DNA of 64,000 nucleotides from positions 310,001-374,000 of the forward strand of contig CAJXTU010000001.1 of assembly GCA_913060865.1 (NCBI GenBank), written 5' to 3'. Below the pieces are notes generated by a model that saw nothing but the letters and a program-made list of their open reading frames with translations, did not search any database and was not told the DNA's origin. Positions 26,551-36,033 of this stretch are shown piece after piece. Position 1 is the stretch's first letter. Every line of letters starts with the position of its first letter. The stretch is from an uncultured Cycloclasticus sp. (GTDB taxonomy: Bacteria; Pseudomonadota; Gammaproteobacteria; Methylococcales; Cycloclasticaceae). Made by a program: the position numbers and the translations under genes.

Positions 26551-26940
26551 ATGTCAAACACACCTGATGATAGAAAATATGCTGATTCACATGAGTGGGC
26601 GCTATTAGAAGCCGATGGCAACGTCCGTGTTGGTATTACTGATCACGCACAAGAATTGCTGGGTGATTTAGTTTTTGTTGAGTTACCAGAAGCGGGTCAA
26701 AGCGTTGATAAAGGCGACGAATGTAGCGTTGTTGAATCGGTTAAAGCCGCGTCCGATATTTATAGCCCAGTAACGGGTGAAATTATCGCCATTAATGACG
26801 CCTTAGAAGATAGCCCTGAAGCGATTAATGATTCGCCGTATGACGATGGCTGGATTTTTATTGTGAAGCCAACTGATGCGAGTGAGTTGAATGAATTATT
26901 GGATGCTGAAGGCTACCAGAACCTAGTAGAAGACGAGTAA
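26551..26940 (+). CDS. gcvH: glycine cleavage system H protein
   Basis: A 129-residue lipoyl carrier protein. The lipoylation site is Lys65 in [17 protein letters not shown], and the SHEWALLE segment near the start is standard. It shuttles the aminomethyl group between the P, T and L proteins. It is followed after 4 bp by gcvPA. The L protein (dihydrolipoamide dehydrogenase) is not encoded here, as is usual. Confidence 0.97.
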   Translation: MSNTPDDRKYADSHEWALLEADGNVRVGITDHAQELLGDLVFVELPEAGQSVDKGDECSVVESVKAASDIYSPVTGEIIAINDALEDSPEAINDSPYDDGWIFIVKPTDASELNELLDAEGYQNLVEDE

Positions 26941-26944
26941 TAAG

Positions 26945-28309
26945 ATGCCTTTTATTCCGCATTCAGAGCAAGATATCGAACAAATGCTTTCAGCCATTGG
27001 GGTGGGTAGCATTGATGACCTGTTTGATGAAATACCTGATGATTTGCGTTGTGGTGAGTTAGAAAAAATACCGGTAGGTATGAACGAAATGGAAGTAACG
27101 CGCTTGCTCCGCGAGAAGGCGGCGCAAGATGGTTTACCGCTTTGCTTCCTTGGGGCGGGTGCTTATGAACACCATATACCTGCTGCCGTTTGGGAAATTA
27201 CTACCCGAGGCGAGTTTTATAGTGCCTATACGCCGTATCAAGCAGAAGCGTCACAAGGTACCTTGCAGTTACTGTACGAATACCAGTCCATGATGGCTAG
27301 TTTAATGGCGATGGATGTGTCTAATGCGTCGTTGTATGACGGCGCTTCAGCACTGGCAGAAGCGGTTTTAATGGCCGTACGTGCGAACAAAAAAACGAAG
27401 TCTCGAAAAATTTTAATGCCACTAGCAACGCACCCTGTTTATCGCTCGGTAACAGAGGCGATTGTAAAAAATCAGAATATTGAGCTGGTTAATGTGCCAT
27501 TTGATCTTGCGACAGGTCAAACAGACTTAGCAGCATTGGAAGAGTTGTCGGCTGATGATTTTGCCGCATTAGTGATTCCACAGCCAAACTTTTTTGGTGT
27601 GCTAGAGAATGTTGATGCGTTAACTACATGGGCGGCGGCTAACAAAATCATATCAATTGCAGTCGTTAACCCAATGGCAATGGCGTTGTTAAAGCCACCC
27701 GGTGAATGGGGTGATACGGGCGTTGATATAGCCTGCGGTGAAGGGCAGCCTTTAGGTGTGCCATTAGCATCAGGGGGTCCCTACTTTGGTTTTATGTGCT
27801 GTAAACAACAGCACGTTAGGCAAATGCCAGGGCGGATTATTGGTCGCACAACGGACTTAGAGGGTAAACAAGGTTTTACTCTTACGCTGCAAGCGCGTGA
27901 ACAACATATTAGACGTTCAAAAGCGACATCAAATATATGTACAAACCAAGGTTTATTGGTAACAGCAGCAACCATCTATATGTCGTTGCTTGGCCCAGAG
28001 GGGCTTAAAAAAGTGGCGCTAAATTCGCATAAAAATACTCAGTTGTTAAGCAATCGCTTGACGTCTATTAAAGGTGTTAAAGCGGTGTTTAGCGGGGCCA
28101 CATTCCACGAGTGTGTTATACAGCTGGAAACAGACGTTAAACAATTAATTAACACCTTCGCGCGAGAGCACCATATTTTGGCTGGTTTTGAGGTGTCTGC
28201 GCATTACCCAGAATTAGGTAATGCCTTGATGGTTTGTGCTACTGAAACACGCACAGAAAACGACATTGAGCAGTTTGTAACAACGCTCGATACATTATTA
28301 AACGGATAG
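26945..28309 (+). CDS. gcvPA: glycine dehydrogenase (decarboxylating) subunit 1
   Basis: A 454-residue N-terminal half of the split P protein. [17 protein letters not shown] opens it, [13 protein letters not shown] and [13 protein letters not shown] are family hallmarks, and [16 protein letters not shown] is near the middle. This half lacks the PLP lysine and works as a heterotetramer with subunit 2, encoded after tpx. The split P protein is found in many bacteria and contrasts with the single GcvP of enterics. Confidence 0.95.
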   Translation: MPFIPHSEQDIEQMLSAIGVGSIDDLFDEIPDDLRCGELEKIPVGMNEMEVTRLLREKAAQDGLPLCFLGAGAYEHHIPAAVWEITTRGEFYSAYTPYQAEASQGTLQLLYEYQSMMASLMAMDVSNASLYDGASALAEAVLMAVRANKKTKSRKILMPLATHPVYRSVTEAIVKNQNIELVNVPFDLATGQTDLAALEELSADDFAALVIPQPNFFGVLENVDALTTWAAANKIISIAVVNPMAMALLKPPGEWGDTGVDIACGEGQPLGVPLASGGPYFGFMCCKQQHVRQMPGRIIGRTTDLEGKQGFTLTLQAREQHIRRSKATSNICTNQGLLVTAATIYMSLLGPEGLKKVALNSHKNTQLLSNRLTSIKGVKAVFSGATFHECVIQLETDVKQLINTFAREHHILAGFEVSAHYPELGNALMVCATETRTENDIEQFVTTLDTLLNG

Positions 28310-28320
28310 GGGAAACAACC

Positions 28321-28818
28321 ATGGCGACGATTACATTACAAGGTAACGAAATTCACACAAACGGCGATGTTCCAGCAGTTGGTTCACAAGCGCCAGACTT
28401 TAGCTTAACCACCAAAGAGTTAGCGGATGTTTCGCTGGCCGACTACGCGGGCAAGAAAAAACTGATTAGCATTGTGCCAAGCCTGGATACCCCAGTTTGT
28501 CAGCTATCAACCAAAAAATTTAACGATCACGCTAAGAATCATCCCGATACAGTTGTTCTAATTGTAGCGGCGGATTTACCGTTCGCGATGTCACGTTTTT
28601 GTGGTGATGAAGGCTTAGAAAATGTTGTCACATTATCAATGATGCGTGACCGCAACTTTGCAAAAGACTACGGTGTATTGATTGATGATGGGCCGCTAAA
28701 AGGTATTACAGCAAGGGCGCTTATCAGTTTAGATGAAAACAATAATGTAATAACGTCAGAATTGGTGGGTGAAATTGCCGATGAGCCGGATTACGAATCA
28801 GCGTTAGCCGCACTATAA
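28321..28818 (+). CDS. tpx: thiol peroxidase (atypical 2-Cys peroxiredoxin)
   Basis: A 165-residue Tpx that reduces hydroperoxides using thioredoxin. The peroxidatic Cys60 is in [14 protein letters not shown] and the resolving Cys94 in [12 protein letters not shown], both in their normal places. It follows gcvPA by 11 bp and precedes gcvPB by 16 bp, so it is embedded in the glycine cleavage operon and lies under the riboswitch. That location between the two P-protein subunit genes is unusual; tpx is normally free-standing. Confidence 0.96.
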   Translation: MATITLQGNEIHTNGDVPAVGSQAPDFSLTTKELADVSLADYAGKKKLISIVPSLDTPVCQLSTKKFNDHAKNHPDTVVLIVAADLPFAMSRFCGDEGLENVVTLSMMRDRNFAKDYGVLIDDGPLKGITARALISLDENNNVITSELVGEIADEPDYESALAAL

Positions 28819-28834
28819 AAAGAGACGTACTAAT

Positions 28835-30298
28835 ATGCTGATATTCGAGCAATCGCACAATGGGCGAGCTTCAAACGCTCAACTGCCTCAAGATAGCGAT
28901 ACACTAGCATCGCTACCTGCGGATGCGTTAAGGGTGTCAAAACCTAATTTGCCAGAAGTCTCTGAGATGCAAGTGGTAAGACACTTTACTCGTTTGTCAC
29001 AGAAGAATTTCTCGATCGACACGCATTTTTACCCGTTGGGTTCTTGTACGATGAAGTACAACCCGCGTGCCTGTAATACCTTGGCCAGCTTGCCAGAGTT
29101 TACAGGCCGCCACCCACTCGGACCTAGCTTGCACGGGCAAGGCTTTCTGTCGTGTATGTATGAGCTGCAAGGTATGTTGAAAGAAGTGACAGGTATGCAA
29201 GCAGTGTCATTGTCGCCAGCGGCAGGTGCTCAAGGTGAGTTTGCCGGTGTAGCGATGATTAAAGCCTATCACGATGACCGCAAAGATACTGCGCGATGTG
29301 AGATTCTTGTGCCGGATGCGGCGCATGGCACCAACCCAGCGTCTGCCGTTATGTGTGGTTATAAAGTGCGCGAGATTCCTACCGGTAAAAATGGCGATGT
29401 TGATATTGAGGCGTTGAAAGAAGCGATTGGCCCACAGACAGCGGGCATAATGTTGACAAATCCAAGCACATTGGGCGTTTTTGACCGCAAGATCAAGGAG
29501 ATTGCGGGTATTGTGCATGATGCAGGTGGCTTGCTGTATTACGATGGTGCTAATTTAAACGCTATTTTAGGCAAGGTTCGCCCGGGTGATATGGGCTTCG
29601 ATGTAATTCATATGAATTTGCATAAAACATTCTCAACACCGCATGGTGGTGGTGGTCCAGGCGCAGGCCCAGTCGGTGTGAGTAAACGTTTAAAACCATA
29701 TTTGCCTGTGCCGATTGTTGGGAAAAAAGAAGGGCAATACGCTTTGTTAGATGAAAATGATTGCCCTAAAACAATCGGTAGAATGTCTGCCTTTGCCGGT
29801 AATGCCGGTGTGCTGCTGCGTGCTTATATTTATGCAAAAATGCTGGGCCGTGAAGGTATGTCAAGAGTGGCAGAATTTGCGACTTTAAACGCAAACTACT
29901 TACTAAAACGTTTAATGGAAGTGGGTTACGACGCGGCGTATCCAGATCGGCGAGCTACGCACGAATTTATTTTGACGCTTAAAAAACAAGCCAAAGAACT
30001 AGATGTTACCGCGATGGATGTGGCTAAGCGGTTACTGGATTATGATTTCCACGCACCCACAACCTATTTCCCCTTGTTAATTCCCGAGTGTTTATTAATT
30101 GAACCAACTGAAACGGAAGCTAAAGAAACACTTGATGGTTTTATCGACACGATGGCAAAAATTTTAGTAGAAGCTAAAGATGATGCGCAACTATTGAAAC
30201 AAGCGCCATACACATTGCCGGTTAGACGGTTAGATGATGTTAAAGCGGTGAAGCAATTAGATGTGGTTTGGAATAATAAAACGGAATTAAACGGATGA
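28835..30298 (+). CDS. gcvPB: glycine dehydrogenase (decarboxylating) subunit 2
   Basis: A 487-residue C-terminal half of the P protein. The PLP lysine is Lys264 in [18 protein letters not shown], preceded by [17 protein letters not shown]. It decarboxylates glycine and passes the aminomethyl group to GcvH. Its stop overlaps the start of the kinase gene (ATGA), so the two are translationally coupled. Length is typical of the subunit. Confidence 0.96.
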   Translation: MLIFEQSHNGRASNAQLPQDSDTLASLPADALRVSKPNLPEVSEMQVVRHFTRLSQKNFSIDTHFYPLGSCTMKYNPRACNTLASLPEFTGRHPLGPSLHGQGFLSCMYELQGMLKEVTGMQAVSLSPAAGAQGEFAGVAMIKAYHDDRKDTARCEILVPDAAHGTNPASAVMCGYKVREIPTGKNGDVDIEALKEAIGPQTAGIMLTNPSTLGVFDRKIKEIAGIVHDAGGLLYYDGANLNAILGKVRPGDMGFDVIHMNLHKTFSTPHGGGGPGAGPVGVSKRLKPYLPVPIVGKKEGQYALLDENDCPKTIGRMSAFAGNAGVLLRAYIYAKMLGREGMSRVAEFATLNANYLLKRLMEVGYDAAYPDRRATHEFILTLKKQAKELDVTAMDVAKRLLDYDFHAPTTYFPLLIPECLLIEPTETEAKETLDGFIDTMAKILVEAKDDAQLLKQAPYTLPVRRLDDVKAVKQLDVVWNNKTELNG

Positions 30299-31293
30299 GC
30301 GAATTAAGCCCAAAGAATGCAAGCTTCGTTGAAAAAGACGATAAAAAGAAACGATCACTTAAATCGGCTTTAATTTGTGGTTCGATGGCGTTTGATACCA
30401 TTATGGTGTTTCAAGATAAGTTTAAAAATCATATTTTGCCGGATAAGGTACATATGCTGAATGTCTCTTTTTTGGTGCCTCAATTACGCAGAGAATTCGG
30501 TGGTTGTGCTGGTAATATTGCCTACAATTTGCATTTACTTGGCGAAGAAGCATTGCCTATGGCGACAGTTGGTAAAGACTTCGGTCCGTATGCTGACTGG
30601 ATGAGTCAAAAGGGTGTCAGTCAAGACTATTTATCCGTGTTAGAGGATGATTACACTGGCCAAGCCTATATTACGACGGACATGGATGATAACCAAATCA
30701 CAGCATTTCACCCTGGGGCGATGGGGCGTTCAGAGTTAAATCGAGTGCCTAATGATGCTGGTATTCAGGTGGGTATTGTGTCCCCAGATGGTAAAGCGGG
30801 AATGATTGAACATGCCCAACAGTTTGTGGACGCCGATATACCGTTTGTTTTTGACCCCGGCCAAGGTATGCCGATGTTTAGTGCCGATGAACTCAAAAAA
30901 TTTATTGAACAAGCGACTTGGGTTACCCTGAATGATTACGAAGCGGCAATGCTTCAAGAGACTACAGGTTTGTCCCCACATGAAATTGCCTTACAAGTAG
31001 AAGCGTTAATTATTACAAATGGAGGGGAGGGTTCGTTTATTTATACCAATGGCAAACGAATAGATATTCCCCCTGCGACAGCAAAGGCTATTATTGATCC
31101 AACGGGCTGTGGAGATGCGTATCGTGGAGGTCTGTTATACGGGCTGATGAATGGGCTCGATTGGGAAGTAACGGGTCGTATAGCAGGTTTAATGGGCGCA
31201 ATTAAAATCGCTCATGCGGGAACGCAAAATCATTCTGTAACATTGGATGAAGTTAAAGCACAATATCTTGAGCAATTCGGCGAATCGTTTTAA
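30295..31293 (+). CDS. PfkB family carbohydrate/nucleoside kinase
   Basis: A 332-residue ribokinase-fold kinase. The N-terminal [16 protein letters not shown] matches PfkB signature 1, and [17 protein letters not shown] near residue 265 matches signature 2, with the catalytic Asp. Proteins of this branch are often annotated adenosine kinase-like; the true substrate (a sugar, nucleoside or serine/glycerate-related compound) cannot be decided. It overlaps gcvPB by 4 bp and is the last gene of the gcv operon. That makes a role in handling a glycine/serine pathway product possible. A basic ~20-residue N-terminal extension precedes the domain. Confidence 0.85.
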   Translation: MSELSPKNASFVEKDDKKKRSLKSALICGSMAFDTIMVFQDKFKNHILPDKVHMLNVSFLVPQLRREFGGCAGNIAYNLHLLGEEALPMATVGKDFGPYADWMSQKGVSQDYLSVLEDDYTGQAYITTDMDDNQITAFHPGAMGRSELNRVPNDAGIQVGIVSPDGKAGMIEHAQQFVDADIPFVFDPGQGMPMFSADELKKFIEQATWVTLNDYEAAMLQETTGLSPHEIALQVEALIITNGGEGSFIYTNGKRIDIPPATAKAIIDPTGCGDAYRGGLLYGLMNGLDWEVTGRIAGLMGAIKIAHAGTQNHSVTLDEVKAQYLEQFGESF

Positions 31294-31815
31294 CGCTGAA
31301 CGGTATATGTTTAAGAGGGCTATGACGCCAACAGTTCTCTTTTTATTTTTGATCGAGGTTCAAATTCGACATCAAAAAAATCCCACTCAGTTAAGTTAAT
31401 GAATATTTTTAGTGTATTAGGTAAGCAATAAGAATTTGCTGTGCTAGATCAGTTAATGGATTAATAGTGAGCGAAAGTTGAGTTTTAACAGCTAATAAAT
31501 GAAAGAAGTAACTGGCGTATTGTTACGTGTTGGTTTGTTTTGAATGAACTAAATTGATTGATTATGGAGTGTAGTGAAATTTAATGAATGCGATAAAAGA
31601 TAAAGTATGCCGTTCTATAGCATGAGGTTGTCAGACGGGGTTAGGTGATAAAGGGAATGCAACCAGTAATTGGTTGGCTTGCTTGGAGGCGCACGTTAAT
31701 GCGAATTGCTGATATCTACCTGATGGCTGTAGGTCAGCTAGAGCAATAAACGTGGGTGCTAACTTGAGTCGCAGTATAAACGACTCAAGTCAGCTATTTT
31801 TATAACAGATCAATA
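31294..31815. other. intergenic region, no confirmed gene
   Basis: This 522-bp stretch follows the gcv operon. AAGAG at 31313 can pair with CTCTT at 31337, followed by T-rich sequence, a weak terminator for the operon. Near 31764-31790 CTTGAGTCG and CGACTCAAG form a 9-bp stem without a T-run. A 30-codon frame from ATG 31657 to 31749 has a nearby AAAGGG but no known relatives. I see no recognised RNA. Confidence 0.6.
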
Positions 31816-32052
31816 TCAAGCATTAAATGACTTGAAATATTGCTGCGTCGCAATAATATTGTTTGTCACTATCTTCTTGAAGGCATTAGTAATATGGCAC
31901 AGGTCGGTTGGTGTTCCTTCCATTATCCGTTTATAAAAAATACCAGTTTCTTCAGTTGCCTTGGCAGTACCCTCTAGGACTGTTTCGTTCAGCTTGGTAG
32001 CTTGGCTGATAGTTTCTTGGGCTTTTGTTTGTACTTCATCAATAATCGACAT
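31816..32052 (-). CDS. small helical phasin-like protein
   Basis: A 78-residue protein, predicted as two amphipathic helices (IIDEVQTKAQETISQATKLNETV and a second ending ATQQYFKSF), rich in Thr, Ala and Lys. The pattern resembles short phasins, which coat polyhydroxyalkanoate granules, but no polymer synthase or depolymerase is nearby. AGGAGTA lies just upstream of the ATG, a good ribosome-binding site, and supports expression. It stands alone on the minus strand between the gcv operon and the catabolic block. Confidence 0.5.
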   Translation of the reverse strand: MSIIDEVQTKAQETISQATKLNETVLEGTAKATEETGIFYKRIMEGTPTDLCHITNAFKKIVTNNIIATQQYFKSFNA

Positions 32053-32408
32053 AAGTTACTCCTTTTTAAATGATGCGGTGCACAATATCTCATGTGATTT
32101 CTTTGTTGTCAATTCTAGATTTGTTTAATTTGCAACATTAATGGGGGATATTAAGCCAAATTTGCATTTTTGAGTTTGAGCAAGCAGTCTGATGGACGAT
32201 AAAGTCGTTATATGACATAAAAAATGGGCTTATGGGCACAAAATAAATGGGCAGTCTGCTTGGTTATATTTTATTTAAGGTGATTGTCTAGAAAACCTTA
32301 GCATCGCCAGTTATATAAGCGAAGGGGGTAACGATGTAGTCTCTTTGTAGCCGAGGAAAATAAAAAGTACTAAGAGGGGTAGCGGTGACCGAAAGGCAAT
32401 AAGAAAGC
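32053..32408. other. intergenic region, no gene seen
   Basis: About 355 bp between the phasin-like gene and the dioxygenase terminator. It has no frame with a plausible start and coding character and no recognised structured RNA. It probably contains the phasin-like gene's promoter at the left end. Confidence 0.5.
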
Positions 32409-32431
32409 GCCTATTGTTTTAAACAATAGGC
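32409..32431 (-). terminator. terminator of the ring-hydroxylating dioxygenase operon
   Basis: GCCTATTGTTT (32409-32419) pairs with AAACAATAGGC (32421-32431) as an 11-bp perfect stem just past the beta-subunit stop. The minus-strand tail GCTTTCTTATT is only moderately T-rich. Confidence 0.6.
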
Positions 32432-32440
32432 ACTCTTAAT

Positions 32441-32974
32441 TTAAAAGAAAAAGTTAAGGTTACTATCTGGGACGACGGTGTGATTAAACAACATGTTTCT
32501 TTTAGCCAGTTTGAGGCTATCGCCTTCAATACGCCAAATATCATCACGTGATACCACCATGCGTTTTTCTACACCGTCGAGTCGGCTTCTAAGAACGGTC
32601 ACAACGGATAAGGCATTCCACTCGCCGTCCACATCAGTAGGAAAAACTTCAATATTAGTGACCGTATGATTAATGGCGTTTTGTGGGTTTTCAGACCAGA
32701 CGAGGTTAGTCGCGAAGCGTGCAATGCGTAGCTCTATTTGTTTTTTATAATCATTAAAAATATGAGCATCGAGTGGTTTGATGGCCTGCTTTTTTTCTTC
32801 ACGTAAATATCTCGCAGGTACAGGCATATAGTAATGAATATCGTCTGCTAACATCGCCAACCATTGTTCATAATCTTCTTGGTCAAGCAGACGTGCTTCT
32901 TTATACAAAAGCGCTTGGAATGCTAAGTAAGTTTCGATATCAACGGTGTTTTTAAAAGGGAGTGAGTTACTCAT
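32441..32974 (-). CDS. aromatic ring-hydroxylating dioxygenase, beta subunit
   Basis: A 177-residue protein of the NTF2-like ring-hydroxylating dioxygenase beta family. FLYKEARLLDQEDYEQWL-type sequence near the N-terminus (LLYKEARLLDQEDYEQWLAM), DIHYYMPV, and the late RDDIWRIEGDSLKLAKRNM block are typical. Beta subunits give structural support to the alpha3-beta3 hexamer and can influence substrate range. The gene overlaps the alpha subunit gene by 8 bp and ends in a hairpin. No ferredoxin or reductase gene follows. Confidence 0.92.
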   Translation of the reverse strand: MSNSLPFKNTVDIETYLAFQALLYKEARLLDQEDYEQWLAMLADDIHYYMPVPARYLREEKKQAIKPLDAHIFNDYKKQIELRIARFATNLVWSENPQNAINHTVTNIEVFPTDVDGEWNALSVVTVLRSRLDGVEKRMVVSRDDIWRIEGDSLKLAKRNMLFNHTVVPDSNLNFFF

Positions 32975-34328
32975 CGATTTTGCCCTCTGTTGCGTTAGCT
33001 TCTTCGAGGTTGTTGTAGTTTGGAACGGCGCTCCAATCTTTTGCAGCCATCATTTCTTGCCAACGACGGTAGAAATACCGTTGATTTTGTTCGCCAACTA
33101 GGCCATCACTAATAACGCCAGGCATTTCAGGGTGAGTATATTCTTTACCCAGCCCCATGTTGGTGTAAACATCTTTTTGACGTGTTTGTAAGCCTCTGTT
33201 CTGTGACGTGCAGGCCGCAAAATTTTCGCCATCATCATTATCAAACATGCCTGCTGCGCCAAACGTTCGGCAAACATTATCGAGGACAGTTTGTTTTAAT
33301 TCGTCAGACATCTCTTTATCAACCATCGCCCAAGTCCACATTTCCATTTTTCCAGGGCCTTTTGGGTGATAGACACGGAACCAATTAAGCCCCGGTAACA
33401 TCTGCACATTAGGGAAGATAGTCATATTGATTTGTGAGCCCCAGAATTGTTTGCCTCGGGTGTCACCTAGGCGTGAAACAACCGTATCCCGATTCGCTTC
33501 AAGGTAACTAACGGGTAAACTTGGGTCTGGGTAAAACGCATAACCTGATTGTCCATCAAGTGATGAAATAATCGAATGACCGTTCATGCCGCCCCCTGCC
33601 ATGGCTGTGGAGCTGTCCACTTTAGTATTCCCCAAAGAAAGGCTTTCGATATTCATTGATGTGGCAACGGTCATTACACCCGCGTGAGCCCAACCAATAT
33701 GATAACCATCGCCACAGGCATTTTCGACAGGTAGTTTCCAGTTCACAGGGTATTCAACTTTTTGTGTTGACCCGATTAACTCAGTGCCTTCTGGCATCGC
33801 ATCAAGCCACACATCTAAATACCATTTCATATCGCCTAAATAATCAACCAAGCTGGGTGCGTCTGGATCAAAGTTACCAAAAATTAGTCCTTTATAGCTG
33901 TCTACATGGCAAACAGGGTGTAGGCCAAATTTGGATTTATCCAATTCGTTATAATAGGCGTCTTCCTCTAAAGGGACTGATTGTAGTGCACCGTCAGCAG
34001 CAAAGCTCCATCCGTGATAACTACAGGTGAATTGCTTGGCATTACCTTTGTCAGACTTGCAAACACGATTGCCACGGTGAGTGCAGGTATTAAGGAATGC
34101 TTTGATAGATTGATCTTTCTGACGAATAACCAGCACCTCATCTTCGCCCATAAAGGTTCTGAAATAATCACCTGGGTCAGGTATTTGGCTTTCATGTGCT
34201 AAAAATAACCAGCATTTGCCAAATATTCTTTCTTGCTCCTGCTCATAGATATCTTGCTCATGAAAAATGGTTCGACTTTGTCGTCCTGTTTTATTATCAA
34301 CGAGTTGGCTTACGTCTACTTTACTCAT
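32967..34328 (-). CDS. aromatic ring-hydroxylating dioxygenase, alpha (Rieske) subunit
   Basis: A 453-residue catalytic subunit. The Rieske [2Fe-2S] ligands are Cys82, His84, Cys102 and His105 with the standard C-x-H-x17-C-x2-H spacing. The mononuclear iron site shows the bridging Asp207 and His210 and His215 in GDGYHIGWAH, with the third ligand an Asp in FDNDDGEN near residue 365. With the beta subunit it would add O2 across an aromatic ring to give a cis-dihydrodiol. The substrate cannot be read from sequence. AGGAGGAAGAGC precedes the ATG. The gene is divergent from the flavin monooxygenase. Confidence 0.95.
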   Translation of the reverse strand: MSKVDVSQLVDNKTGRQSRTIFHEQDIYEQEQERIFGKCWLFLAHESQIPDPGDYFRTFMGEDEVLVIRQKDQSIKAFLNTCTHRGNRVCKSDKGNAKQFTCSYHGWSFAADGALQSVPLEEDAYYNELDKSKFGLHPVCHVDSYKGLIFGNFDPDAPSLVDYLGDMKWYLDVWLDAMPEGTELIGSTQKVEYPVNWKLPVENACGDGYHIGWAHAGVMTVATSMNIESLSLGNTKVDSSTAMAGGGMNGHSIISSLDGQSGYAFYPDPSLPVSYLEANRDTVVSRLGDTRGKQFWGSQINMTIFPNVQMLPGLNWFRVYHPKGPGKMEMWTWAMVDKEMSDELKQTVLDNVCRTFGAAGMFDNDDGENFAACTSQNRGLQTRQKDVYTNMGLGKEYTHPEMPGVISDGLVGEQNQRYFYRRWQEMMAAKDWSAVPNYNNLEEANATEGKIDE

Positions 34329-34391
34329 GCTCTTCCTCCTAAATTATTTATCGGAATAGATTCCTAAGAATTACTCCTGATTATGCTAATT

Positions 34392-34405
34392 CTAACAATT
34401 GTTAG
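34392..34405. promoter_or_regulatory. 14-bp perfect palindrome, candidate operator
   Basis: CTAACAATTGTTAG lies in the 237-bp divergent promoter region between the dioxygenase alpha gene and the flavin monooxygenase, 64-77 bp upstream of the alpha start codon. Its size and symmetry suit a dimeric MarR- or TetR-type repressor. No such regulator gene is adjacent. Confidence 0.4.
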
Positions 34406-34565
34406 GCTTAAGCTGAAGTATTATATTGAAATAAATTTTGGTTAAAAAATTTATAGGGTTCAGGCTGCCCATTGATATTGTTTTTTATGAAGGAGATTGA
34501 CGCTATCAAAGGAATAGTTTAGCTTTAGCTAATATAAGAAGAGACTGAAAAAAAACGAGGAGCTT

Positions 34566-35894
34566 ATGAGTACAAAAAAACAACTACATTTTGGCGCCTT
34601 TATGCGTCCGGCCAGCATTCATAGCTGTAGTTGGCGTTACCCAGGTGCATTTTCAGATGCTAACTTTAACTTTAAGCATCATATCCGTTTTGCACAAACC
34701 TTAGAGAAGGGGCTTTTTGATGCTATCTTTATGGCAGATCATGTTTCATTATTAAATATGCCTGAGGAGGCCTTAAAACGTAGCGCGACCGTTGTTTCGC
34801 TTGAACCGCTCACGCTATTGCCTGCTCTTGCGGCTGTGACAGAGCATATCGGTCTTATTGCGACAGCATCGACGACATATACGGAGCCTTACCACATTGC
34901 ACGCAAATTTGCCTCGTTGGATCACATTAGCGAGGGCCGCGCTGGTTGGAATGTCGTGACATCAGCCAACCCGCTAGAAGCGCTTAATTTTGGATTAGAG
35001 GAAGCGGTTGAACATGATGTTCGTTATAGGCGTGGTAGAGAGTGCTATGAAGTGGTCACAAAATTATGGGATAGCTGGGAGGACGATGCAATTATTCAGG
35101 ATACAGACAGCGGGATATTTGCAGACCTTGATAAATTACACCCCCCGAAGCACAAGGGTGAATTTTATTCTGTAGAAGGGGCGCTTAATGTTGCCCGGCC
35201 AGTTCAGGGCTGGCCGCTTATTGTTCAGGCGGGTGCGTCTGAAGCGGGGCGGCAGTTTGCATCTGAAGTGGCTGAAATGGTTTTTTCAGCAGCCAGTACA
35301 ATACCAGCGGCACAAGAATATTATGCGGATATAAAAACACGCGCAAAGGCCTATGGCCGAGATCCAGATCACCTTAAAGTATTTCCTGGCTGTTTTGTTA
35401 TTATTGGCGATACGTTAGACGAAGCCAAAAGTAAAAAACGCCAATTAGACAGCATGGTCGACCCTAGTACTGGGATGGGCTCTTTGTCAGTTTTACTGGG
35501 TTGTGATGCAAGTAAGTTTGAACTTGACGCACCACTTCCTGAAATACCTGAAACAAATGCGGGCCAAACTGGGCGACAAAAACTAGTCGATATGGCAAAA
35601 GAAGACAACATGACCGTCCGAGAGTTAGCCCAACATGTTGGCGGATCTTTCGGCTGCTTAGAAATGGTCGGCACTGTCTCGATGATTGCGGACCAAATGG
35701 AAGAATGGTTAGAGTCTGATGCCTGCGACGGGTTTAATATTATGTTTCCTTTTTTGCCTCAGGGTCTAGATGATTTTGTTGATAAGTTAGTGCCTGAATT
35801 ACAAAAACGTGGGGTTTACCGTACTCGCTATGAAGGCAGCACGTTACGTGAGAACTTGGGGTTGCCAAGGCCTAAAAATCGTTACAGCAGCTAG
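34566..35894 (+). CDS. FMN-dependent monooxygenase, NtaA/SnaA/DszA family
   Basis: A 442-residue luciferase-like monooxygenase of the nitrilotriacetate monooxygenase component A group. The opening LHFGAFMRPASIHSCSWRYP, the TLEKGLFDAIFMADH segment, and HISEGRAGWNVVTS with PLIVQAGASEAGRQFA are family-specific. These enzymes use reduced FMN from a separate reductase and O2 to attack C-N or C-S bonds or sulfones. No flavin reductase is adjacent. AACGAGGAGC precedes the ATG. It is the first plus-strand gene of the catabolic block and 139 bp ahead of the AlkB-like gene. Confidence 0.9.
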   Translation: MSTKKQLHFGAFMRPASIHSCSWRYPGAFSDANFNFKHHIRFAQTLEKGLFDAIFMADHVSLLNMPEEALKRSATVVSLEPLTLLPALAAVTEHIGLIATASTTYTEPYHIARKFASLDHISEGRAGWNVVTSANPLEALNFGLEEAVEHDVRYRRGRECYEVVTKLWDSWEDDAIIQDTDSGIFADLDKLHPPKHKGEFYSVEGALNVARPVQGWPLIVQAGASEAGRQFASEVAEMVFSAASTIPAAQEYYADIKTRAKAYGRDPDHLKVFPGCFVIIGDTLDEAKSKKRQLDSMVDPSTGMGSLSVLLGCDASKFELDAPLPEIPETNAGQTGRQKLVDMAKEDNMTVRELAQHVGGSFGCLEMVGTVSMIADQMEEWLESDACDGFNIMFPFLPQGLDDFVDKLVPELQKRGVYRTRYEGSTLRENLGLPRPKNRYSS

Positions 35895-36033
35895 AAGTTT
35901 AATCCGAAAATAAAGTGAATCAATGAATGATCAGATTGATTTACAACGGAAACTAATATCATTAATTGCTAATAAAGAGAGAGGCGTTGTTTTACTAGCA
36001 TATATTTAATCGTTTTAGATAAAGGGAGGGGAG

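Noticed and set aside
31764-31790. CTTGAGTCG/CGACTCAAG hairpin as a terminator
   Set aside because: It has a stable 9-bp stem but lacks a T-run on either strand directly after the stem.
33656-34030. 124-codon plus-strand frame within the dioxygenase alpha gene
   Set aside because: Antisense to a strong Rieske protein gene, with no recognisable domain.
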